Program-made: the position numbers and the translations under genes
In this document: piece after piece, positions 18,701 through 25,553 of the stretch
How the letters are laid out: each line of letters starts with the position of its first letter
How positions within the stretch are numbered: the first letter of the stretch is position 1
Assembly (NCBI GenBank): GCA_966211965.1
Contig: CBIHON010000023.1
Span: 1-64,000 of the forward strand
Reading direction: 5' to 3'
From: CBIHON01 sp966211965
Lineage (GTDB): Bacteria; Pseudomonadota; Gammaproteobacteria; Burkholderiales; Burkholderiaceae_D
Length of the DNA: 64,000 bases
Notes under the pieces: generated by a model
The model's database searches: none
What the model was told of the DNA's origin: nothing
What the model saw: only the letters and a program-made list of their open reading frames with translations

Positions 18701-18937
18701 CAAGTCCAACAAGGCGTGCCGTTTGTCGAGGCCGTCATCCATTCCGCATCGGCACGCGCAAAACCGATCGTGCTGACCGGCTTGGCCGCGATCATCGGCG
18801 CCTTCTTCATTCTGGATGACCCGATTTTCAACGGACTGGCGATCTCGCTGATCTTCGGTATCTTCGTCTCTACCTTGCTGACCCTGGTGGTGATCCCGGT
18901 GTTGTATTACGCAGCGAATTGGAAGAAGTTTTCTTGA
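15731..18937 (+). CDS. RND efflux pump permease (AcrB/HAE1-like)
   Basis: A 1068-residue inner-membrane proton antiporter with the usual twelve-helix, two-periplasmic-loop layout: TM1 near residues 20-40, a long loop, the TM2-6 block ([40 protein letters not shown] with the paired Asp of TM4, [18 protein letters not shown]), a second loop, and the TM8-12 block ([20 protein letters not shown]). The start is set at 15731, where GGAAG lies eight bases upstream. An in-frame TTG at 15692 overlaps the adaptor stop and is less likely. The substrate cannot be told from sequence. The pump sits with DUF2892, Blh-like and BigR-like genes, an arrangement seen in some sulfide-response operons. Confidence 0.92.
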   Translation: [1068 protein letters not shown]

Positions 18938-18960
18938 GTGTTTTTTCGGAAAGGCAAGCA

Positions 18961-19191
18961 ATGAACACCAACAGCATGATCCGCATGTTTGCGGGCGCTT
19001 TCATCCTTGTTTCGCTGGCGCTCGGCGTGCCGGGGAGTCCGCTCTTCGTCAGCAGATATTTTTTATGGTTCACGGCATTCGTAGGCGTCAACCTATTGCA
19101 AAGCAGTTTCACCCGGTTCTGCCCGCTCGAAATCGTATTGAAAAAATTGGGAGTGCCAGAGGGATATTCCAGCCCGGCGAAAAAACGGTAG
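18961..19191 (+). CDS. DUF2892 family inner-membrane protein
   Basis: A 76-residue protein with two hydrophobic segments (MFAGAFILVSLALGVPGSPL and YFLWFTAFVGVNLLQSSF) followed by FCPLEIVLKKLG, the conserved end of DUF2892 with its single Cys in the phrase TRFCP. DUF2892 proteins occur in BigR operons and fused to rhodanese domains, so a role in sulfur transfer at the membrane is plausible. The start at 18961 is preceded by GGAAAGG (18948-18954). It lies 23 bases after the RND permease and is probably cotranscribed. Confidence 0.88.
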   Translation: MNTNSMIRMFAGAFILVSLALGVPGSPLFVSRYFLWFTAFVGVNLLQSSFTRFCPLEIVLKKLGVPEGYSSPAKKR

Positions 19192-19228
19192 GAGGGGGCG
19201 CAACTGAAGTGGCGTCTAAAAGGGTCTC

Positions 19229-20089
19229 CTAAAGCAGATTGATCGGAATCTTCAGGTAATGCACACCATTGCTCTCAGGTGGCGGCATCGCACCGGCACG
19301 AATATTGAACTGGATCGACGGCAGGATCAAAAACGGTTTATCGAGTCCGGCATCGCGCGCCTGCCGCATGGCTACGAACTGCTCTTCGTCGATGCCGTCG
19401 TGGACATGAATGTTATTCCGGCGCTGCTCGGCCACGCTGGTTTCCCATGCCGGCTCACGGCCCGGCGGCGGATAGTCGTGGCACATGAACAGACGCGTTT
19501 CGGGCGGCAGCGACAATATGCTGCGGATCGAGCGGTACAACGCCTGCGCATCACCGCCGGGAAAATCGCAGCGCGCTGTACCGACGTCGGGCATGAATAG
19601 CGTATCGCCGACGAACACGGCATTGCCGACCTTGTAAGCCAGGTCGGCGGGGGTATGGCCGGGAACGAACAAGACCTGGCAGTTCAGCTTTCCGATGCGG
19701 AACCATTCATCGTCGGCAAACAAGCGATCGAATTGCGCCCCGTCAGCCTGGAATTCCTGGCCAAGATTGAACATTTTTTTGAAGACCGCTTGCACCTGGC
19801 AAATCCGCCGGCCGATTGCGATCTTTCCACCCAATTGTTGCTTCAGGACTTGAGCGGCCGACAGATGGTCGGCATGGGCATGCGTTTCCAGAATCCAATC
19901 GACCGTCAACGCCTGCTCGCGCACGAAGCCAAGCAAGCTGCCGGCCGAACCGGTGCTGGTGCGGCCGGATTTGGCATCGTAGTCAAGCACCGGATCGATG
20001 ATTGCGGCATGGCCTCCCTTCTCATCGTAGACCACATAGCTGACTGTTCCGGTCAACCTGTCGAAAAACGCCTCAACCAATGGGTCCAT
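19229..20089 (-). CDS. blh: MBL-fold hydrolase, Blh/persulfide-dioxygenase-like
   Basis: A 286-residue metallo-beta-lactamase-fold protein. The metal motif THAHADH lies at residues 69-75, a third His in VPGHTPAD, an Asp ligand in VFVGDTLFMPDVGTARCDF, and the last His in LFMCHDYPP. This is the pattern of the ETHE1/Blh group, whose members oxidise glutathione persulfide or related sulfane sulfur to sulfite using Fe(II). Length and the insert FPGGDAQALYRSI agree with Blh proteins of BigR operons. It is transcribed away from the BigR-like gene across the AT-rich site at 20111-20145. Activity on persulfide is inferred from family and context. Confidence 0.88.
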   Translation of the reverse strand: MDPLVEAFFDRLTGTVSYVVYDEKGGHAAIIDPVLDYDAKSGRTSTGSAGSLLGFVREQALTVDWILETHAHADHLSAAQVLKQQLGGKIAIGRRICQVQAVFKKMFNLGQEFQADGAQFDRLFADDEWFRIGKLNCQVLFVPGHTPADLAYKVGNAVFVGDTLFMPDVGTARCDFPGGDAQALYRSIRSILSLPPETRLFMCHDYPPPGREPAWETSVAEQRRNNIHVHDGIDEEQFVAMRQARDAGLDKPFLILPSIQFNIRAGAMPPPESNGVHYLKIPINLL

Positions 20090-20107
20090 GTTTGCCCCTC
20101 CAGCATC

Positions 20108-20150
20108 ACCTTATATTGAATTAAATAATATCATAAGATAGAATGTGTCT
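20108..20150. promoter_or_regulatory. Divergent AT-rich operator between blh and bigR-like genes
   Basis: An 80-base divergent gap contains TTATATTGAATTAAATAAT and TCATAAGATAGAATGTG. Its composition resembles the block before the RND adaptor, and the 11-mer AATTAAATAAT (20119-20129) recurs exactly at 36365-36375 before the SQR/ArsR pair. It fits an autoregulated divergent promoter bound by the ArsR-family repressor. Confidence 0.5.
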
Positions 20151-20169
20151 TATTACGTTTGGAGCAGAC

Positions 20170-20487
20170 ATGAAAAAAAGCCATGCCATGCCGGACCTCG
20201 CCCAGATGAAAAATGTCGCGGCGGAAGTTACCGCGGCATTGCGCGTTTTGGCGAACGAAGATCGCATGCTGCTGCTATGCCAATTAAGCGAGGGCGAAAA
20301 ATCAGTGGGCGAACTCGAAGAACTGCTGGATCTGCATCAGCCTACGCTGTCCCAGCAATTGGGCGTACTGCGTACCGAAGGGCTGGTCAATACGCGGCGC
20401 GACGGCAAGCGGATTTACTACTCCGTCGCCGACCAGAAGATTCTTGCTTTACTCAACACTTTGCACGGTCTGTATTGTTCTAAGTAA
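20170..20487 (+). CDS. bigR: ArsR-family repressor, BigR/SqrR-like persulfide sensor
   Basis: A 105-residue winged-helix repressor. The DNA-reading helix is in LLDLHQPTLSQQLGVLRTEG and the wing in TRRDGKRIYYSVAD. Cys37 (LLLCQLSEGE) and Cys103 (LHGLYCSK) sit at the two positions that form an intramolecular (per)sulfide bridge in BigR and SqrR, and no metal-site cysteine motif of ArsR/SmtB (ELCVCDL) is present. I chose the ATG at 20170 because GGAG at 20161-20164 precedes it. Expected function: repress blh and the RND-DUF2892 operon until reactive sulfur species oxidise the cysteines. Sequence support is good; the regulon is inferred from the shared AT-rich sites. Confidence 0.85.
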   Translation: MKKSHAMPDLAQMKNVAAEVTAALRVLANEDRMLLLCQLSEGEKSVGELEELLDLHQPTLSQQLGVLRTEGLVNTRRDGKRIYYSVADQKILALLNTLHGLYCSK

Positions 20488-20624
20488 GCTGAATTTGCCG
20501 TGTTGTTCGCATCTGCAGGCTGATTCAGTTGTATTGCTAGCCTGACCTCCTGCGCTACGTTATTTAAGGCTCTTAGGCATTCGATCAGAGTCAAGGCAAG
20601 GGGCAAATCGGAGTCGGTTCGGTA

Positions 20625-21281
20625 TCACGACCGCATATCCACGTGGTATTCCCGCGCAGCCCAGTTAGGCGGCGCCATTTTCCACCCCTCACGCACAAAG
20701 GGCCGGTCGTGCCCGGAAAGAAACAGCGAAATACTGACGATCCACCCCTGTGACGAAACCGGTTCCGTGCGTGGAAGTAGCAGCACGGTCACCAGGCAAA
20801 ACGCAACCAGTGGGCGGCTCAGTGCGACTTTTCGGGCGCGGCTCAAAACCCAGATAAAACTCAAGCTCACTGCGGCTCCGAGCAGGCAACCCGCGACGAC
20901 CTCAGAGATCGAATGCGTGTGCAGAGCCAGCCGCGAAATGCCGATCAACACGCCCAGCGTCAAGCCTGCAGCAATGCCCAAGCCGCGTACAAAAGGCGAG
21001 GCGTTCTGCACGATCAGATAAGCCAGCACCGGGCTCACCGCCGCCGCACGCATCGAATGTCCGCTGAAACCGGTGAAATCGAGCGAGCGTATCCCGATGC
21101 CCCAGCCGACAAATGCAATTTTGGTGGCCAGCACCAACGCCATTGCCAATGCAAACAACAAGCCCCACAACAGCGCCATGCGCCAGGCGCGCTCGAGGGC
21201 GAGTCCCGCCATGATCGCCACGGCAGCAGCAGCCATGATCGTGACATCGCCCAAATTAGTAATCTTCAACCATGAAATCAT
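20625..21281 (-). CDS. PAP2 superfamily membrane phosphatase
   Basis: A 218-residue polytopic membrane protein with about six hydrophobic segments. The acid-phosphatase motifs are FTGFSGHSMRAA (for the PSGH motif) and SRLALHTHSISEVVAGCLLG (for SRxxxxxHxxxD, with Glu replacing the usual Asp). The first motif, KxxxxxxRP, is weak or absent: the corresponding region reads ATKIAFVGWG. Likely substrates are lipid or polyprenyl phosphates. A polyprenyl-phosphate phosphatase would fit both envelope glycan recycling and the arabinofuranose pathway at the right end, but the distance is large and this is speculative. Confidence 0.75.
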   Translation of the reverse strand: MISWLKITNLGDVTIMAAAAVAIMAGLALERAWRMALLWGLLFALAMALVLATKIAFVGWGIGIRSLDFTGFSGHSMRAAAVSPVLAYLIVQNASPFVRGLGIAAGLTLGVLIGISRLALHTHSISEVVAGCLLGAAVSLSFIWVLSRARKVALSRPLVAFCLVTVLLLPRTEPVSSQGWIVSISLFLSGHDRPFVREGWKMAPPNWAAREYHVDMRS

Positions 21282-21537
21282 AAATTATGCGAACAAGGCG
21301 TGCGGCGACGGCCGGGTATCGGAAAGTCGCTTTCATATAGAGGAAACCGGAAGCATCGAAGCGGAACCCAGCCGCCATTGTCGGACAGTCGGGGGCACGG
21401 CCTTTTGATATTCAACAAGCGCCATGCATGCAGTCGGCAGGGGGGCGCCGTAAATAAAATACCCCAGGATGCCTGTACAGCGTCCTAGGGACTTCCTATG
21501 GCGATCCGGCCGGCGCGACGCCGTCTCTTTGATCTGC

Positions 21538-21870
21538 CTATTCGTTCATTCCGTTTTGCACGGCAGGCTTGAACTGCTGCGGGCTGATGCGGAATTTATT
21601 CCGGCGATCGCCCATCAGCACCCGTAAATCCCGGATGCTCAAATTACTCACTTCGTGCATCCTGATCAGCATCGACGCACCGACGGGAAGCCTGCGATGG
21701 CGAATTTTACTCAGAACAGGGGGCGCCACTTCGAGAGCTTTTGAGAGCGCCGCATCGTTTTTCAGATGGAGGACATCTAACAGGGAATCCAACAGATTGT
21801 TTGGATCGTACACCGGGTCATGTAAGAGCGTTTTTCCATTCATTTCGATTCCCATATTTTCGGTAAACAT
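21538..21870 (-). CDS. Small putative DNA-binding protein
   Basis: A 110-residue protein. The central part LLDSLLDVLHLKNDAALSKA followed by LEVAPPVLSKIRHRRLPVGA looks like an HTH_3/Cro-type helix-turn-helix (the second helix APPVLSKIRH would be the reading helix). The following LIRMHEVSNLSIRDLRVLMG is also highly regular. I recall similar small proteins in Oxalobacteraceae and other Burkholderiales without assigned function. The ATG at 21870 is chosen because GGACGGG lies about ten bases upstream; an ATG at 21843 is an alternative. It is the next gene after the Crp/Fnr gene on the same strand. Confidence 0.65.
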   Translation of the reverse strand: MFTENMGIEMNGKTLLHDPVYDPNNLLDSLLDVLHLKNDAALSKALEVAPPVLSKIRHRRLPVGASMLIRMHEVSNLSIRDLRVLMGDRRNKFRISPQQFKPAVQNGMNE

Positions 21871-21893
21871 AAAATAATCCCGTCCTTGAAAAA

Positions 21894-22757
21894 TTAATTT
21901 GCCAATGAGTGTTCGAGTTGCTGCCAATCGTCATGAGGAGTCTGTTTGCCGGCATCGTGCTGCTTGGTGCGCAAGCGCGCCGAGGGTATCCGCCGTAAAA
22001 TCTTGAGCATGTCGCCGTTTTTTATTTTGATTGTGCGCTGGTCGACGCTGATCAAGCCGATTTCGTTGAGCGCCGAAAGCGTGCGGCTGACGGTCTCCAG
22101 CGATAAGCCGAGATAGCTGCCGATTTCCTGCCGCGTCATGCGCAGGATGAAGGTTTTCTTGGAATAGCCGATTTCTTCAAAACGTTCTGAGAGCGTCGCC
22201 AGGAAACGCGCCACTCTCGCTTCGGCGCCCAGCGTGCCCAGCATGCTTACCATTGATTGTTTGCACACCAGCTCCCTGCTCATCACCCCGTAGATCAGAT
22301 GTTCGAATTCGACGTTGGAGCGTCCCAGCGCCGTCAATTTCTTGAAGGGCAATAAAATCAAGTTGCAGTCGGACAAGGCTACCGCTTCGGAAGAATACTG
22401 GCGGGTGTAGATACCATCCACGCCGAGCACGTCTCCCTTCATCGGAAATCCCAGCACCTGTTCATTGCCGAATTCATCGACCGAGGCCGTTTTCAGAAAA
22501 CCGGAATTGACCACAAAAAACGACTCGAACGCTTGGCCGGCGGCGTGAATTCTCTGTCCTGTCTTGAACTGCACATGCTGGAACAGCATCTCTCCATCCG
22601 CCGCCGACGCTGAGCAAGGGATGCGAAGCAAATCGCACACTTCTTTCAAACTCGACCAAAATTTTCTCTGACTTGGCCGTCCCGCCTCCATGGAAAATCC
22701 CTGCAAAGCCGCTGGAGGCAAGCTCTCGCATATTTCAGACCGCTGGTTAGACAACAT
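21894..22757 (-). CDS. Crp/Fnr family transcriptional regulator
   Basis: A 287-residue regulator with a cyclic-nucleotide-binding-type beta-roll (VQFKTGQRIHAAGQAFESFF, MKGDVLGVDGIY), a long dimer helix (FEHLIYGVMSRELVCKQSMV) and a winged helix whose reading helix is IGSYLGLSLETVSRTLSALN, preceded by MTRQE. ETVSR-x-L matches Fnr-type DNA recognition (TTGAT half-sites). The N-terminal Cys cluster needed for an Fnr iron-sulfur centre is not clear: only VCDLLRIPCSA and a few isolated Cys are seen, so oxygen sensing is uncertain. The start at 22757 is set by GGGAG six bases upstream; the ATG at 22763 abuts that motif. Its 3' end overlaps the ATG-upstream region of the small regulator gene. Confidence 0.88.
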   Translation of the reverse strand: MLSNQRSEICESLPPAALQGFSMEAGRPSQRKFWSSLKEVCDLLRIPCSASAADGEMLFQHVQFKTGQRIHAAGQAFESFFVVNSGFLKTASVDEFGNEQVLGFPMKGDVLGVDGIYTRQYSSEAVALSDCNLILLPFKKLTALGRSNVEFEHLIYGVMSRELVCKQSMVSMLGTLGAEARVARFLATLSERFEEIGYSKKTFILRMTRQEIGSYLGLSLETVSRTLSALNEIGLISVDQRTIKIKNGDMLKILRRIPSARLRTKQHDAGKQTPHDDWQQLEHSLAN

Positions 22758-23282
22758 GATCATCTCCCGTCTAAAGGCACAAAAAAATGGTGGATTTCTG
22801 GAATGAGAACCCTCTTTGGCCGTTCACGGCGACACGCAATTTCTCAAATCCCAAGTCTTCATTATGATCATGCAAAATTTCCAATACTATCGGCAAACAC
22901 TGATAAAGAAGTCGGAAAATTGCAGTCATTTGTAGTGTTTCCCCGTCATCGTTGTGCGCGTATATCGACGCGCATCCATGTGAAAAAATGAAGGGCGATG
23001 ACGCTGCCGCATCAGTCTTGCGAGGCGCGCAATCTTTCAGCGACCGGCTTGAGATATATCAAGAGGCGTCGTGCATCACCCACTACACTGCAGTTTTTCA
23101 TCGGCGCATAACTACGCCCAATAGGCGTGATTTAGCGCAAGAAATTTCCGGTGCAGAAGTTTCCGTGGCTCATTTAATACCTGCGGCATCGAATCGTGAT
23201 GAATAACTGTGAGAAAAGATTGATGACGCCGGTTAATTCTGGAAGCGGTACGCACTGTTAAGCCGCCTTGCCGCTGTCTCCC
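22758..23282. other. Divergent intergenic region with an Fnr-like box
   Basis: A 525-base gap between the Crp/Fnr gene and the orphan response regulator. I see no coding sequence worth calling (a plus-strand 84-codon frame at 22952-23206 has no family match). The one clear signal is the Fnr-type palindrome at 23049-23062. Confidence 0.5.
23049..23062. promoter_or_regulatory. Candidate Fnr-type binding site
   Basis: TTGAGATATATCAA matches the Fnr consensus TTGAT-N4-ATCAA except for one base in the left half-site. It lies about 220 bases before the response-regulator start and 290 bases before the divergent Crp/Fnr-family gene. Confidence 0.5.
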
Positions 23283-23936
23283 ATGATCCGATTAGTCATC
23301 GCCGACAAACACACAATGATGCGCGAAGGCCTCAGGCGTATCTTGCAAGAAGTTGACGATATCGAGATCGTGGGCGAAGCAGCCGACGGGCAAGAGGCGC
23401 TGCATCAGGTCCGCAAAGGCGATTTCGACGAACTTCTGCTCGATCTATCTCTGCCAGGAGGAAACGGCCTGGATCTGATCCGACAAATCCGGCAAGAAGC
23501 GCCGAAGCTTCCCGTGCTTGTCCTGACCATGCATGATGAAGAGCGATATGCCATCCGCACGATTCGCGCCGGCGCACAAGGTTATTTGACCAAAGAAAGC
23601 GCCGGCCTCCAATTGGTCAATGCAATCAGAACGGTGGCGGCCGGGAATTTTTACATCACTCGAAAAGTGGCCGAGCAGCTTGCAGAGACGTTGACGGAAG
23701 ACGATGCAACGCGCCGTGAGAGTTTGCCCCATCAAAAACTTTCCGATCGTGAGTTCGAAGTATTCACGTTTCTCGTTTCCGGAAAATCCATCTCCGACAT
23801 AGCATCCCGCCTGCGTTTGAGCAGAAAAACCATCAGCAGTCACAAAGCCCATATTCTAAAAAAAATGGATATGAGAACACCACCGGAAGTAGTTCTTTAT
23901 GCGGCAGCTCATCAGTTAATTGCCGGTTTCGATTAA
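23283..23936 (+). CDS. NarL/FixJ-family response regulator with altered acidic pocket
   Basis: A 217-residue regulator: an N-terminal receiver (residues 1-120) and a C-terminal LuxR-type helix-turn-helix (LSDREFEVFTFLVSGKSISD, then LRLSRKTISSHKAHILKKMD). Phospho-Asp54 (LLLDLSLPG), Thr82 (LTMHD) and Lys104 (YLTKES) are present. The acidic pair that binds Mg2+, usually DD, reads Asp8-Lys9 (VIADKH). The equivalent D13K change in CheY gives phosphorylation-independent activity. The ATG at 23283 is preferred to an in-frame TTG at 23268, though neither has a strong ribosome binding site. No kinase gene is adjacent. It directly precedes the exopolysaccharide locus on the same strand and may regulate it. 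Confidence 0.88.
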   Translation: MIRLVIADKHTMMREGLRRILQEVDDIEIVGEAADGQEALHQVRKGDFDELLLDLSLPGGNGLDLIRQIRQEAPKLPVLVLTMHDEERYAIRTIRAGAQGYLTKESAGLQLVNAIRTVAAGNFYITRKVAEQLAETLTEDDATRRESLPHQKLSDREFEVFTFLVSGKSISDIASRLRLSRKTISSHKAHILKKMDMRTPPEVVLYAAAHQLIAGFD

Positions 23937-24143
23937 TTTTGATAGTTGTCAAACATAGGCAATCCTGCGTATTGAAACAGATATTTTCCACTACTATTTA
24001 TCTCCATATACCCAGCCATCATCGTTTGCATCGTTGTTTGTTTATGTTCCGCTTCAGTTTTCTGGAACGCATTCAACGCACGGTTCGGTTTTCGATTTAG
24101 TCAGTTTGTTTCCTTCGCCATCCACTAAGAATGGTCGTCTACT

Positions 24144-25550
24144 ATGCAAGACCTGATAAGCAAGAATGCGTTGCGCCTGGAATTGTCAATGCGCTTGATC
24201 GACATACTGGTTCTGGCTGCGGCAGGCCAGCTCGCCTGGTACATCCGTTTCAGCGGTTCCTTCGATGACGCTGCGCCGATCTACTCGATATTGCTCTATT
24301 TCTGTAGCGTTCTCGCCTTCCTGCTGTTTTCTCAATTCGGTCTCTATGTCTCTTGGCGCGGCCGCTCTGTATATATCCTGTTCGGCCGCCTCGCCGCCAC
24401 TTGGGCACTTGTTCTATTGATCGGGCTGTTCTTCAGTTTCTTGATTCACCATGTAGGAGAACTGTCCCGGCTATGGCTTTTCTACTGGTTTTTTACCGGA
24501 ACCGTCTTCATTTCCGTTCTGCGATGGGTGATCTACTCCACTCTGCGTACGCTACGCAGGAACGGCGTGAACAGCAAGCGCGTAATTATCGTCGGTTACG
24601 GTTCGACCGGACGCGAGATGCACAATCGCGCACGGCAGCATGACTGGTATGGCTATGAAGTGAAAGCGGTGCACGCCAATGAAGAGGATGCGCACAATAT
24701 CAATTCCGGTTCTGTGGCCCGGATCGAAAAACTGGATGATATCCCCGCCTACGTCAGCGCCAACAATATCGATGAAATCTGGATCGCGCTTTCGATGAGC
24801 GCATCGGATCAACTCCAGAAGCTGCAGTACCTGCTGCGCAACGCCTTGGTCGACATTCGATGGATTCCCGACACGCTGGGCATGCAGATGCTCAGCCATC
24901 GAGTCGGAGACTTCCTCGGATTTCCGGCCATCGATTTGAACCGTCCCGGTTCCAGCGGCTTGAACGGCGTCGCCAAGGATTTGTTCGACAAATTGTTTTC
25001 CATGGCGGTGCTGGTCATGCTGTCTCCGCTGTTTTTCCTGATTGCCGCGGGCATCAAGATGTCGTCGCCCGGACCAGTGCTTTTCAAGCAGCCGCGGCAT
25101 GGTTTGAACGGCAAAAAATTCAACGTCTACAAATTCCGCAGCATGTGCCTGCACAAGGAACACAACGTCGTCACGCAAGCGACCAGGAGTGACCCGCGCA
25201 TCACCCGCTTCGGCCAATTCCTCAGACGAACCAGCCTGGATGAACTGCCGCAGTTCATCAACGTTCTCATGGGCGACATGTCCATCGTCGGGCCGCGCCC
25301 GCACGCGGTGCAACACAACGAAATGTACAAGGACATGCTGGAGTTTTACATGCTGCGGCACCGTGTCAAGCCGGGCATCACGGGCTGGGCGCAAATCCAC
25401 GGCTACCGCGGCGAAACCGACACCATCGACAAGATGCAAAAGCGGGTGCAGTTCGATCTCTATTACATCCAGAACTGGTCACTTTGGATGGACATACGCA
25501 TCGTGATCTGGACCGCATTCAAAGGATGGACCGGCAATAACGCTTACTAA
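24144..25550 (+). CDS. wcaJ: Undecaprenyl-phosphate glucose-1-phosphate transferase (WcaJ-like)
   Basis: A 468-residue polyprenyl-phosphate hexose-1-phosphate transferase that loads the first sugar, probably glucose-1-phosphate, onto undecaprenyl phosphate at the inner membrane. There are four N-terminal membrane helices (residues 10-135), a Rossmann-like CoA-binding segment (RVIIVGYGSTGREMHNRARQ) and a membrane-anchored catalytic domain with KDLFDKLFSMAVLVMLSPLF, KFRSMCLHKE, TRFGQFLRRTSLDELPQFIN and MSIVGPRPHAVQHNEMY. It opens the exopolysaccharide gene run and is separated from manC by three bases, so they are cotranscribed. The exact sugar is inferred from family. Confidence 0.93.
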   Translation: MQDLISKNALRLELSMRLIDILVLAAAGQLAWYIRFSGSFDDAAPIYSILLYFCSVLAFLLFSQFGLYVSWRGRSVYILFGRLAATWALVLLIGLFFSFLIHHVGELSRLWLFYWFFTGTVFISVLRWVIYSTLRTLRRNGVNSKRVIIVGYGSTGREMHNRARQHDWYGYEVKAVHANEEDAHNINSGSVARIEKLDDIPAYVSANNIDEIWIALSMSASDQLQKLQYLLRNALVDIRWIPDTLGMQMLSHRVGDFLGFPAIDLNRPGSSGLNGVAKDLFDKLFSMAVLVMLSPLFFLIAAGIKMSSPGPVLFKQPRHGLNGKKFNVYKFRSMCLHKEHNVVTQATRSDPRITRFGQFLRRTSLDELPQFINVLMGDMSIVGPRPHAVQHNEMYKDMLEFYMLRHRVKPGITGWAQIHGYRGETDTIDKMQKRVQFDLYYIQNWSLWMDIRIVIWTAFKGWTGNNAY

Positions 25551-25553
25551 ACC

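Noticed and set aside
17243..18961. 572-codon minus-strand open frame opposite the RND permease
   Set aside because: Antisense shadow rich in Asp, His, Arg and Gln. The RND permease motifs on the plus strand are unambiguous.
22952..23206. 84-codon plus-strand frame between the Crp/Fnr and response-regulator genes
   Set aside because: No homology, no ribosome binding site, and it overlaps the likely Fnr box.
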